The notes beneath the pieces were generated by a model, which saw nothing but the letters and a program-made list of their open reading frames with translations, was not told the DNA's origin and did no database searches. Positions 1 to 5,622 of a stretch of DNA of 7,190 bases are shown one piece after another; the first letter of the stretch is position 1; the number at the start of each line of letters is the position of its first letter. The translations under genes were made by a program, and so were the position numbers. Origin of the DNA: Lachnospiraceae bacterium UBA7729 (GTDB taxonomy: Bacteria > Bacillota > Clostridia > Lachnospirales > Lachnospiraceae); the NCBI GenBank assembly GCA_002482005.1, contig DLFD01000067.1:39162-46351 (forward strand). The letters are read 5' to 3'.

Positions 1-91
1 CCGGAAACATGGATGAAGCAGGGCCTGGGACATCAGCCGGGAACATGGATGAAGCAGGGCCTGGAACAGCAGCCGGAGACGTGGATGCAGC
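1..91 (+). repeat. 36-bp in-frame tandem repeat, about 2.5 copies
   Basis: Units at 1-36 and 37-72 match at 33 of 36 positions (differences at unit positions 5, 29 and 33). A decayed third copy starts at 73 and fades by about 91. The period is a multiple of three, so the repeat encodes a 12-residue unit, MDEAGPGT(S/A)AGN, acidic and rich in Gly/Ala/Pro. Because unit 1 begins at base 1, further copies may lie to the left. Confidence 0.9.
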
Positions 92-869
92 GGACAAACC
101 GGTCGTTCTTGAGGTCAGCCATCTGACCAAGATCTTCGACGATAGTCAGATTCCGGGGGCAGACGGCATGGGAAACCGTGTGATTGTGGACCTCAGTCTT
201 CAGGTGAGGAAGAATGACTTTCTATGTATCCTGGGACCATCCGGCTGCGGCAAGACGACCCTGCTTCGCTGCATCGGCGGTTTTGAGAATTTCGAAGGGA
301 AGATCAGGATCAATGGTATCGAGCGCAGGACTCCGGGAACGGACCGTATCATGGTCTTTCAGGATTACAACCAGCTCTTTCCGTGGAAGACGGTTGAGAA
401 GAACATCCAGTACGGGCTGAAACTGAAGGGGATCAGGGACAAGGAGGAGCTCAGAAGACTTTCTGATCATGCCCTCGAGACTGTAGGACTCTCCGGATAC
501 CAGAAGTATTATCCGCATCAGCTCTCCGGAGGCATGAAGCAGCGAGTTGCAATCGCAAAGGCGCTGGCGCTGAAACCTGAGATCATCCTGATGGATGAGC
601 CTTTCGCAGCGCTGGATGCCATAACCCGGAACACCCTGCAGCAGGAACTGCTCCGGATCTCGGCAGACCAGGACTGGGACTGCACGATCATCTTCATCAC
701 CCACAACATCCAGGAAGCCATCGTTCTGGGGACCAGAATCATGGTGATGGAAAAAGGCGGGACGATCGCCGTGAATGAGAAGAACCCGATCAGAAGGCCG
801 GTGACGCCGGCATCTGAAGGATACGGCGCTTACTGGAATAAACTGCATGCAGCCCTGTACAGGGCGTGA
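1..869 (+). CDS. ABC importer ATP-binding protein, nitrate/sulfonate/taurine (NitT/TauT) type, partial at left edge
   Basis: Cytoplasmic ATPase that would power uptake of an oxyanion or organosulfur/nitrogen compound together with a permease and a binding protein, both probably encoded to the left. Numbering from the ATG at 9: Walker A GPSGCGKT at residues 76-83, Q-loop Q118 followed by the LFPW motif typical of SsuB/TauB/NrtD-like ATPases, signature LSGGMKQR at 172-179, Walker B IILMDEP with D196 and E197, D-loop ALD at 201-203, H-loop H232. All catalytic elements are intact. The conserved domain begins near residue 32 and gives about 255 aa, the usual family length. The first ~31 residues are a low-complexity repeat (MDEAGPGT(S/A)AG). 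The frame has no stop back to base 1 and neither ATG 9 nor ATG 45 has a good ribosome binding site, so the true start may lie outside the window. The substrate cannot be told from the ATPase alone. Confidence 0.93.
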   Translation, partial: GNMDEAGPGTSAGNMDEAGPGTAAGDVDAADKPVVLEVSHLTKIFDDSQIPGADGMGNRVIVDLSLQVRKNDFLCILGPSGCGKTTLLRCIGGFENFEGKIRINGIERRTPGTDRIMVFQDYNQLFPWKTVEKNIQYGLKLKGIRDKEELRRLSDHALETVGLSGYQKYYPHQLSGGMKQRVAIAKALALKPEIILMDEPFAALDAITRNTLQQELLRISADQDWDCTIIFITHNIQEAIVLGTRIMVMEKGGTIAVNEKNPIRRPVTPASEGYGAYWNKLHAALYRA

Positions 870-884
870 CGATATGCCCGACGC

Positions 885-918
885 ATATTCCGCAGATAAT
901 CTGTTATAATTGGAATAT
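885..918. promoter_or_regulatory. Nested palindrome over the lysR promoter, candidate operator
   Basis: Outer arms ATATTCC (885-891) and GGAATAT (912-918) are perfect reverse complements. Inner arms ATAA (896-899) and TTAT (904-907) share the same centre, 901.5. In all, 11 of 17 symmetric pairs are complementary. The dyad covers the -10 element and the predicted start point of the LysR-type gene, a position suited to autoregulation or to another repressor. It has no following U-tract, so it is unlikely to be a terminator for the ATPase gene. The binding protein is not known from sequence. Confidence 0.55.
902..910 (+). promoter_or_regulatory. Extended -10 promoter of the LysR-type gene
   Basis: TGTTATAAT at 902-910 is a perfect extended -10 element (TGn plus TATAAT). 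No convincing -35 lies 16-18 bp upstream, which is tolerated in extended -10 promoters. The predicted start point near 917 leaves a leader of about 24 nt before the ATG at 941. Confidence 0.6.
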
Positions 919-940
919 CTGTCAGGAAGGGGCTTTATCG

Positions 941-1888
941 ATGAATCGGGAAACAGAACGTTATATCAGGGCAGTCGCAAAGTTCCGCAGCATCTCGAAA
1001 GCGGCGAAGCATACCGGGATCTCGCAGCCGGCGATCTCTTCTCAGATCCGCAAGGCAGAGGAGGAGCTTGGTGTGACCATCTTTGACCGCAGCTCGCATC
1101 CGCTGGAGATCACGCGTCAGGGAGAGCTTGTCCTTCGGTATTTCGATAAACTGAATGCGCTTCAGGATTCTTTCCAGGAAGATGTGAGAGGTGTCGAGTC
1201 CCTGGAACGGGGATATCTGAAGATCGGCGGAACGAGTACATTCAATGCAGTCTACCTGCCGGATGCGATCCGGACCTTCGCAAAGCGGTATCCGGGGATC
1301 CAGGTCGAGGTGCTCGACGGCAATGTGGAGGAGCTCCGGAATATGGCTCTTTCAGGAGACATCGACTTTTTCATCTCCTCACCGACGCATGAAGGAAGCG
1401 GGCTGCACTTTGAGAGATTCCTCGAGAGCAGGATCTATCTCTGTGTTCCAAGGGCGGCGAAACTGCCGGAAGAAGTTCTGGCAGGCGAGATCCCGTTTGA
1501 AAAGATCGATGCGGAGGGCATTCAGCCGGAGACCCCGCTTTCGGCGTTCAGGGATCTTCCTTTCATCCGGCTTGACGGGAAGAGAAATCTCGGAGCCATG
1601 CTGGACCGGCTCATGGAAAAGGAAGGGCTTCAGAAGAAGATCACCTTGCAGGCAGACCAGTCGATCACATCCTACCTGATGACAATCAAGGGGGTTGGTG
1701 TCTCGCTCATGAGCGGGGTAGACATCCGGAACATCCCATTTGCAGACCGGCCGAGATTTTTCATGGTCGATAATTCGATCTGCAGAAGAGAGATGTATCT
1801 GGTCTACCGGGAGGACCATACTGTCCCGGCATCGGCGAAAGCTTTCATGAAGCTCCTGAAGGAGCATGAGACAAGGAAACCGTCCTGA
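941..1888 (+). CDS. LysR-family transcriptional regulator
   Basis: DNA-binding regulator of 315 aa, the normal family length. The N-terminal winged helix-turn-helix spans about residues 3-60, with the conserved SISKAAKHTGISQPAISSQI core at 17-36 and the usual FDR (48-50) and ITRQG (57-61) signatures. A linker helix follows, and the periplasmic-binding-protein-like effector domain runs from about 92 to 310. ATG 941 is chosen because AGGAAGGGG (924-932) lies 8 nt upstream and the N-terminus then matches the family. A longer frame from GTG 866 would add 25 residues with no ribosome binding site and would include the promoter. The gene lies 71 bp after the importer ATPase on the same strand; by context it may control that transport operon and itself, but no ligand can be named. 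Its 3' end overlaps the opposing metallopeptidase gene by 44 bp. Confidence 0.93.
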   Translation: MNRETERYIRAVAKFRSISKAAKHTGISQPAISSQIRKAEEELGVTIFDRSSHPLEITRQGELVLRYFDKLNALQDSFQEDVRGVESLERGYLKIGGTSTFNAVYLPDAIRTFAKRYPGIQVEVLDGNVEELRNMALSGDIDFFISSPTHEGSGLHFERFLESRIYLCVPRAAKLPEEVLAGEIPFEKIDAEGIQPETPLSAFRDLPFIRLDGKRNLGAMLDRLMEKEGLQKKITLQADQSITSYLMTIKGVGVSLMSGVDIRNIPFADRPRFFMVDNSICRREMYLVYREDHTVPASAKAFMKLLKEHETRKPS

Positions 1889-2591
1889 ACCTTTCATCCG
1901 TGTGTTGCACAAGCCACTTCTGATCGATCACGTGCACACCGTCTGCAAAACGGATGCGCAGGCGGACGGAACCGGCCAGCTGTTCGGCCTTCTCAACAGT
2001 GCCGCTCCCGAACCTGGGATGCTCCACCATGTCTCCTTCGCGGAAGCGGACAATTCTGTCGCGGCTCTGCTGATATTCCTTCTCGCGCCGCATCGTATCT
2101 ACTACAGAATAATTCGGATTCTTCCAGGGATTTTCGAGGGCCTTTCCGTAGTCACTCCGGACGAGGCCTTTACCTTTCTCAAAATATGCAGTCGGATTGG
2201 CTCCGATCAGGGAGCAGCAGTACTTCCAGGCACTTCCGTGTTTACCGGGCTGCCACTGGTGTTCCTTCGGAATCTCCAAGTGCGAGACCATGTAATGTGC
2301 GTACTCGTGCTTGTAGAGATCGATCTTGTCATGCTTGGGGATCTGTCTGCTGTCCAGATATCCGATAAAAAGAAGAGAATAGTGGAAGTGTTCCTTTTTT
2401 CCTTCCTCTCCTGGAGTGTAGGATCCGAGGACATCGGTCTCAAAGCCGAAGCTGACCGGGACTTTTGCCCCATTCAGGCCTAGCTGTCTGTCGAGGCGCT
2501 GGTAAAGGGAGCGGATCTCGCCGGCAAGATGGGGGACTTCCCGCTGAAGCTGGAGCTTCAATTCATTCGTTACGTAAGGAGATAAAGCCAA
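1845..2591 (-). CDS. SprT-like zinc metallopeptidase with C-terminal UvrD/PcrA-like Tudor domain
   Basis: Protein of 248 aa with the zincin motif HEYAH at residues 95-99 (H95 and H99 as zinc ligands, E96 as catalytic base) and a likely third ligand H118 in KHGSAW, the arrangement of SprT/Spartan-like proteases. After a charged linker, residues about 183-228 (REGDMVEHPRFGSGTVEKAE, then VRLRIRFADGVHVI) resemble the small Tudor/SH3-like domain at the C-terminus of UvrD/PcrA helicases, which contacts RNA polymerase or other partners. No signal peptide or membrane segment is seen, so it is probably cytoplasmic. The start is TTG: AAAGGA (2599-2604) sits 7 nt before it, an in-frame stop lies just upstream at 2604-2606, and no ATG occurs before the catalytic domain. 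By homology it may act on DNA-bound or crosslinked proteins; that role is inference. Convergent with lysR. Confidence 0.88.
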   Translation of the reverse strand: MALSPYVTNELKLQLQREVPHLAGEIRSLYQRLDRQLGLNGAKVPVSFGFETDVLGSYTPGEEGKKEHFHYSLLFIGYLDSRQIPKHDKIDLYKHEYAHYMVSHLEIPKEHQWQPGKHGSAWKYCCSLIGANPTAYFEKGKGLVRSDYGKALENPWKNPNYSVVDTMRREKEYQQSRDRIVRFREGDMVEHPRFGSGTVEKAEQLAGSVRLRIRFADGVHVIDQKWLVQHTDERFRTVSLSHAPSGAS

Positions 2592-2629
2592 GTTTTTTTC
2601 CTTTCATATCGGTACGACAGTCAGGGCAT

Positions 2630-2659
2630 ATCTTAGCACAGACAGCGGATGAGAGGCAA
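2630..2659 (-). promoter_or_regulatory. Possible promoter of the SprT-like gene
   Basis: On the minus strand TTGCCT (2654-2659) and TAAGAT (2630-2635) are separated by 18 bp, and the -10 is preceded by TGC, giving an extended -10. Each hexamer matches consensus at 4 of 6 positions. It lies about 40 bp before the TTG start, between the 38-bp repeat and the gene. Confidence 0.4.
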
Positions 2660-2664
2660 TGTTC

Positions 2665-2740
2665 GGAGGCAAAGAAAAAGCCCCGGGCTGATGGCGCTGC
2701 CTGGAGGCAAAGAAAAAGCCCCGGGCTGATGACGCTGCCT
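2665..2740. repeat. 38-bp tandem duplication behind the aquaporin gene
   Basis: Units at 2665-2702 and 2703-2740 differ at a single base (G at 2694, A at 2732). A fragment of a third copy, GGAGGC, begins at 2741. Each unit contains the GC-rich arm AAGCCCCGG followed, on the minus strand, by a run of U residues, that is, the descending half of the aquaporin terminator. Confidence 0.95.
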
Positions 2741-2768
2741 GGAGGCGGCGGAGTACAGTCCGGGGCTT
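2710..2768 (-). terminator. Rho-independent terminator of the aquaporin gene
   Basis: In the minus-strand transcript AAGCCCCGG (2768-2760) pairs perfectly with CCGGGGCTT (2724-2716); after an A-C mismatch three further pairs (CTG with CAG) continue the stem. The apical loop is 27 nt, long for an intrinsic terminator. The stem is followed by a U-rich tract (TTTTTCTTT). A second copy of the descending arm and U-tract lies 38 bp further on at 2678-2686. Confidence 0.65.
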
Positions 2769-2784
2769 CAGCCGCTTGGCTGAA
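2767..2784. other. Perfect 7-bp hairpin at the aquaporin stop codon
   Basis: TTCAGCC (2767-2773) and GGCTGAA (2778-2784) form a perfect stem with a 4-nt loop, starting directly after the aquaporin stop codon. No U-tract follows. It may protect the 3' end or add to the adjacent terminator, with which it shares bases 2767-2768. Confidence 0.6.
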
Positions 2785-3477
2785 TCAGTCTGACTCGATG
2801 ATGTTCCGATTGACAAGAGCAGCAAGTGCGGCGCCGACAAGCGGTCCTACGATGAATACCCAGAGGGAAGCGAGCGGAGCCGCATTGCCCTTAGCAGCTG
2901 CGAAGATCGCCGGAGCGATACTTCTTGCCGGGTTGACGGAAGTTCCGGTGAGGCCGATGCCGAGGATATGGACGAAGGTCAGAGTGAGTCCGATGACCAG
3001 ACCTGCAACATTGCCATGAGCAAACTTAGCGGAAGTTACGCCAAGGATGGTCAGGACGAAGATGAAGGTCAGGACGATCTCGACAAGAAGACCGGCAAAT
3101 GCATTGCCGTTCACTCCTGCAAGAGCGTTGGCGCCGAAGCCGCCGGTCTTATCCTCAACTCCGCCGAGTCCGAAGATGGCTGCAAGCAGGATGGTTCCGA
3201 GGAATCCGCCAAGGACCTGGGAAACCATGTACGGAATGACATCTTTCTTGTCCATGCCGCCATTCAGGTAGACACCAAGCGTGACTGCCGGGTTGATATG
3301 GCAGCCGGAGATGTTGCCGATGCTGTAAGCCATGGCGACGATCGAGAGACCGAATGCCAGAGCTGTGAGCAGATAGCCTGAGCCGGCAGATGCATCGCAT
3401 CCGACCAGCATTGCGGTACCGCAGCCCATGAATACAAGGACGCAGGTACCAATGAATTCAGCGATATACTTCTTCAT
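2785..3477 (-). CDS. aqpZ: Aquaporin Z-type water channel (MIP family)
   Basis: Six-helix membrane channel of 230 aa, the usual length for bacterial AqpZ. Both half-helix NPA motifs are present: HINPAVTLG with NPA at 62-64 and SVNPARS with NPA at 182-184 followed by R185. By alignment with E. coli AqpZ the selectivity filter is F42, H170, T179 and R185, the narrow Phe/His/Thr/Arg set of water-selective aquaporins rather than glycerol facilitators. Helices lie near 4-26, 36-55, 82-106, 126-147, 155-175 and 200-222. The ATG is preceded by a strong GGAGGAGG about 7 nt upstream. The gene is divergent from the ABC exporter across 265 bp and is probably transcribed alone, ending at the terminator after 2768. 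Confidence 0.95.
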   Translation of the reverse strand: MKKYIAEFIGTCVLVFMGCGTAMLVGCDASAGSGYLLTALAFGLSIVAMAYSIGNISGCHINPAVTLGVYLNGGMDKKDVIPYMVSQVLGGFLGTILLAAIFGLGGVEDKTGGFGANALAGVNGNAFAGLLVEIVLTFIFVLTILGVTSAKFAHGNVAGLVIGLTLTFVHILGIGLTGTSVNPARSIAPAIFAAAKGNAAPLASLWVFIVGPLVGAALAALVNRNIIESD

Positions 3478-3566
3478 TGTGTATCCTCCTCCGCGCTTAT
3501 CTGCGCCTGTTCGCCGGGGAATGTAGTCGTTCCTTTACTGTTCTGATATCTTCCACTATCTTTTTC

Positions 3567-3592
3567 CCAGCAGAACCTGCCAGCAGAACCTG
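3567..3592. repeat. Perfect 13-bp tandem repeat in the aquaporin leader
   Basis: CCAGCAGAACCTG occurs twice with no gap, at 3567-3579 and 3580-3592. If the promoter at 3610-3640 is right, the repeat is transcribed as part of the aquaporin 5' leader, some 90-110 nt before the start codon. Confidence 0.9.
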
Positions 3593-3609
3593 ATAGAAAT
3601 TACGCTACA

Positions 3610-3640
3610 ATCATACACCTGTTTTCCGGAAGATTGTTAA
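3610..3640 (-). promoter_or_regulatory. Possible aquaporin promoter
   Basis: On the minus strand TTAACA (3635-3640) and TATGAT (3610-3615) each match the sigma-70/SigA consensus at 5 of 6 positions. The 19-bp spacer is longer than ideal. It predicts a leader of roughly 125 nt. The rest of the 265-bp intergenic region holds the 13-bp repeat and the exporter promoter; nothing else was recognised. Confidence 0.4.
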
Positions 3641-3648
3641 CAGAAAGC

Positions 3649-3677
3649 TTGCAAGGCTGTTACTTTTTTTATACGAT
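3649..3677 (+). promoter_or_regulatory. Possible promoter of the ABC exporter gene
   Basis: TTGCAA (3649-3654) and TACGAT (3672-3677) are separated by an optimal 17 bp that includes a T-run; each hexamer matches 4 of 6 positions. It is nearly back to back with the aquaporin promoter, and predicts a leader of about 60 nt. Confidence 0.35.
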
Positions 3678-3742
3678 GGGACGAAAGGGCTGCATTGGCA
3701 AAGTTCAATATGGCAGCCGGCTTTGTATAGAAAGGATCTGCT

Positions 3743-5461
3743 ATGATTCGGACTTTTCTCAGATACTTCAGACCTCACCGGAAGATCTTCTTTCTCGATA
3801 TGTTCTGCGCCATCCTGGCGTCAGCGGTCGACCTGGCTTTTCCGCTGATTTCGAGGCGGGCAATGTACGAGCTGTTGCCGGACAAGGCGTTCCGCACATT
3901 TTTCACCGTGATGGCGATCGTAGGGCTGGCATATCTGGTCCGGGCGGTCTGCTACTACATCATGACTTACTGGGGGCATACGTTCGGCATCCGCGTGGAG
4001 ACTGATATCCGGGAAGACCTGTTCCGGCATCTGCAGACGCTTGATTTTGACTTCTATGACCATAACCGGACCGGAGCGCTTTTAAGCCGTCTGACGGGTG
4101 ACCTGTTCGATATCACGGAGCTTGCCCATCATGGACCGGAGGATCTCCTGATCTCTTTGATGACGATCGCCGGAGCCCTGATCATCATGTTCACAATCGA
4201 GTGGCGGCTTGCGCTGGTCGTCGCTCTGCTTCTTCCGATCTTCGTCATCGTTGTCATGAAGCAGAGGACCAGGCTGTCGCGGACTTCGAAGAACGTGAAG
4301 GTCAAGCTGGCATCGATCAACTCGGACATCGAGTCCAGTATCTCCGGCATCCGGACATCCGAGGCATTCGCCAATGAGAAAGTGGAGAAAGCTCGTTTCG
4401 ATCATGCGAACGGTGAGTACAGGACGGCAAAGAAGGATTTCTATCGTGCGATGGGGATGTTCAATGCCTATCAGGAATTCTTCATGGGAATCATGCCGGC
4501 TGTGATCATCGCATTCGGCGGATATCTCATCATGGAGGGGCAGCTGAATTACATCGACCTCATCACATTCACACTGTTTGTGTCGACCTTCATCACGCCG
4601 ATCCGGAAGCTGGCTCAGTTTGCGGAGGTCTTTGCGAGCGGATATGCGGGACTTCAGCGCTTTGACAGCATCATGAAGATCGAGCCGACGGTTCAGGAGA
4701 AGGAAGATGCAGTGCAGCTGGAAGTGACGGAGGGGACAGTCGACATTGACCATGTAAGTTTCTGTTACGGGGACGGCCGGGAAGTTCTGACCGATATCAG
4801 CCTTCATGTGCCGGGAGGACAGATGATCGCGGTCGTAGGCGAGTCGGGCGGCGGAAAGACAACTCTCTGCCAGCTCATCCCGAGATTCTACGACGTTGCC
4901 TCCGGGGCCATCCGGATCGATGGGACGGACATCCGGGATGTGACCAAGAATTCCCTCAGAAGTGAGGTCGGGATCGTGCAGCAGGATGTCTTCATCTTTC
5001 CGGACACGATCATGGAAAATATCCGCTACGGAAAGCCGGATGCGACGGATGAGGAAGTGATCCGGGCGGCAAAGGAGGCAGAGCTCTACGGCGATATCTG
5101 TGCGATGCAGGATGGGTTTGATACTTATGTGGGAGAACGCGGGACAAGGCTGTCGGGAGGACAGAGGCAGAGGATCTCCATAGCCCGTATCTTCCTAAAG
5201 AACCCGAAGATTCTGATCCTCGACGAGGCGACATCAGCCTTGGACACTGTGACCGAGAAGCGAATCCAGAAGAGCTTCGAGGATCTCATGAAAGGAAGGA
5301 CTTCCTTCGTCATCGCCCACCGGCTGGCGACGGTACGGAATGCTGACCGCATTGTCGTCATCGAGGGCGGACGGATCGTGGAAGAGGGCACCGGGGAAGA
5401 ATTGCTGAGGCAGGGTGGAGAGTACGCGAAGCTGTTGAAGACCCAGGAGCTGGCGCACTGA
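3743..5461 (+). CDS. Half-size ABC exporter, fused membrane and ATPase domains (MsbA/MdlB-like)
   Basis: Membrane exporter subunit of 572 aa, standard for a half-transporter that works as a dimer. The transmembrane domain has six predicted helices near residues 16-36, 54-76, 135-155, 157-175, 245-265 and 270-290. The nucleotide-binding domain follows: Walker A GESGGGKT at 366-373, Q-loop IVQQD at 411-415, signature LSGGQRQR at 470-477, Walker B ILILDEAT with D494 and catalytic E495, H-loop H526. No catalytic residue is degenerate, so a homodimer would have two active sites. ATG 3743 has AAAGGA (3731-3736) 6 nt upstream. No partner half-transporter or regulator is adjacent. Substrate unknown: lipid, drug or peptide export are all possible in this family. 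Confidence 0.94.
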   Translation: MIRTFLRYFRPHRKIFFLDMFCAILASAVDLAFPLISRRAMYELLPDKAFRTFFTVMAIVGLAYLVRAVCYYIMTYWGHTFGIRVETDIREDLFRHLQTLDFDFYDHNRTGALLSRLTGDLFDITELAHHGPEDLLISLMTIAGALIIMFTIEWRLALVVALLLPIFVIVVMKQRTRLSRTSKNVKVKLASINSDIESSISGIRTSEAFANEKVEKARFDHANGEYRTAKKDFYRAMGMFNAYQEFFMGIMPAVIIAFGGYLIMEGQLNYIDLITFTLFVSTFITPIRKLAQFAEVFASGYAGLQRFDSIMKIEPTVQEKEDAVQLEVTEGTVDIDHVSFCYGDGREVLTDISLHVPGGQMIAVVGESGGGKTTLCQLIPRFYDVASGAIRIDGTDIRDVTKNSLRSEVGIVQQDVFIFPDTIMENIRYGKPDATDEEVIRAAKEAELYGDICAMQDGFDTYVGERGTRLSGGQRQRISIARIFLKNPKILILDEATSALDTVTEKRIQKSFEDLMKGRTSFVIAHRLATVRNADRIVVIEGGRIVEEGTGEELLRQGGEYAKLLKTQELAH

Positions 5462-5540
5462 GGAGGACACTGAAGCAGCCTGCCAGGCGGCATAGAAAAG
5501 GCATGATCAAATCAGACAGGTTTTTACATTTTCAAACAAG

Positions 5541-5569
5541 CTGTCAGTACAAATAACGAAAAGTATGCT
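5541..5569 (+). promoter_or_regulatory. Possible promoter of the purine permease gene
   Basis: CTGTCA (5541-5546) and TATGCT (5564-5569) are spaced by 17 bp, each matching 4 of 6 consensus positions. A second TATGCT overlaps at 5569-5574. Transcription would begin near 5576, inside or at the foot of the hairpin at 5571-5602. The remaining bases from 5462 hold no recognisable terminator or purine riboswitch. Confidence 0.4.
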
Positions 5570-5570
5570 A

Positions 5571-5602
5571 TGCTGTAGTTGGCAGAGATGCCAAATACAG
5601 CA
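5571..5602. promoter_or_regulatory. 32-nt GNRA-capped hairpin or operator before the purine permease
   Basis: TGCTGTA (5571-5577) pairs with TACAGCA (5596-5602), then a single G-A mismatch, then TTGGCA (5579-5584) with TGCCAA (5589-5594), closing on a GAGA tetraloop of the GNRA class. That is 13 pairs with one mismatch. It sits between the -10 element and the ribosome binding site, so it could be a 5' leader hairpin or, as DNA, a palindromic repressor site. It does not match the purine riboswitch, which is a three-way junction. Confidence 0.7.
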
Positions 5603-5622
5603 ACCCGTAAGGAGGGAGTTTT

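Noticed and set aside
222..848. A 208-codon minus-strand frame across the importer ATPase gene
   Set aside because: It lies wholly antisense to an intact ATPase with all motifs and shows no recognisable domain.
866..940. An upstream GTG start for the LysR-type gene, overlapping the ATPase stop codon
   Set aside because: The added 25 residues do not resemble the family, no ribosome binding site precedes the GTG, and the extended -10 promoter would fall inside the coding region.
1866..2483. A 205-codon plus-strand frame opposite the SprT-like gene
   Set aside because: The minus strand encodes a HExxH protease with a proper ribosome binding site; the plus frame has no recognisable features.
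5475..5491. Hairpin GCAGCCT/AGGCGGC as terminator of the ABC exporter
   Set aside because: The stem has a mismatch and a 3-nt loop and is followed by ATAGAAAAGG rather than a U-tract. The TTTTT near 5521 has no stem directly before it.
5462..5622. Purine riboswitch upstream of the purine permease
   Set aside because: The conserved junction and kissing-loop sequences of the purine aptamer are absent, and the only structure is one simple hairpin.
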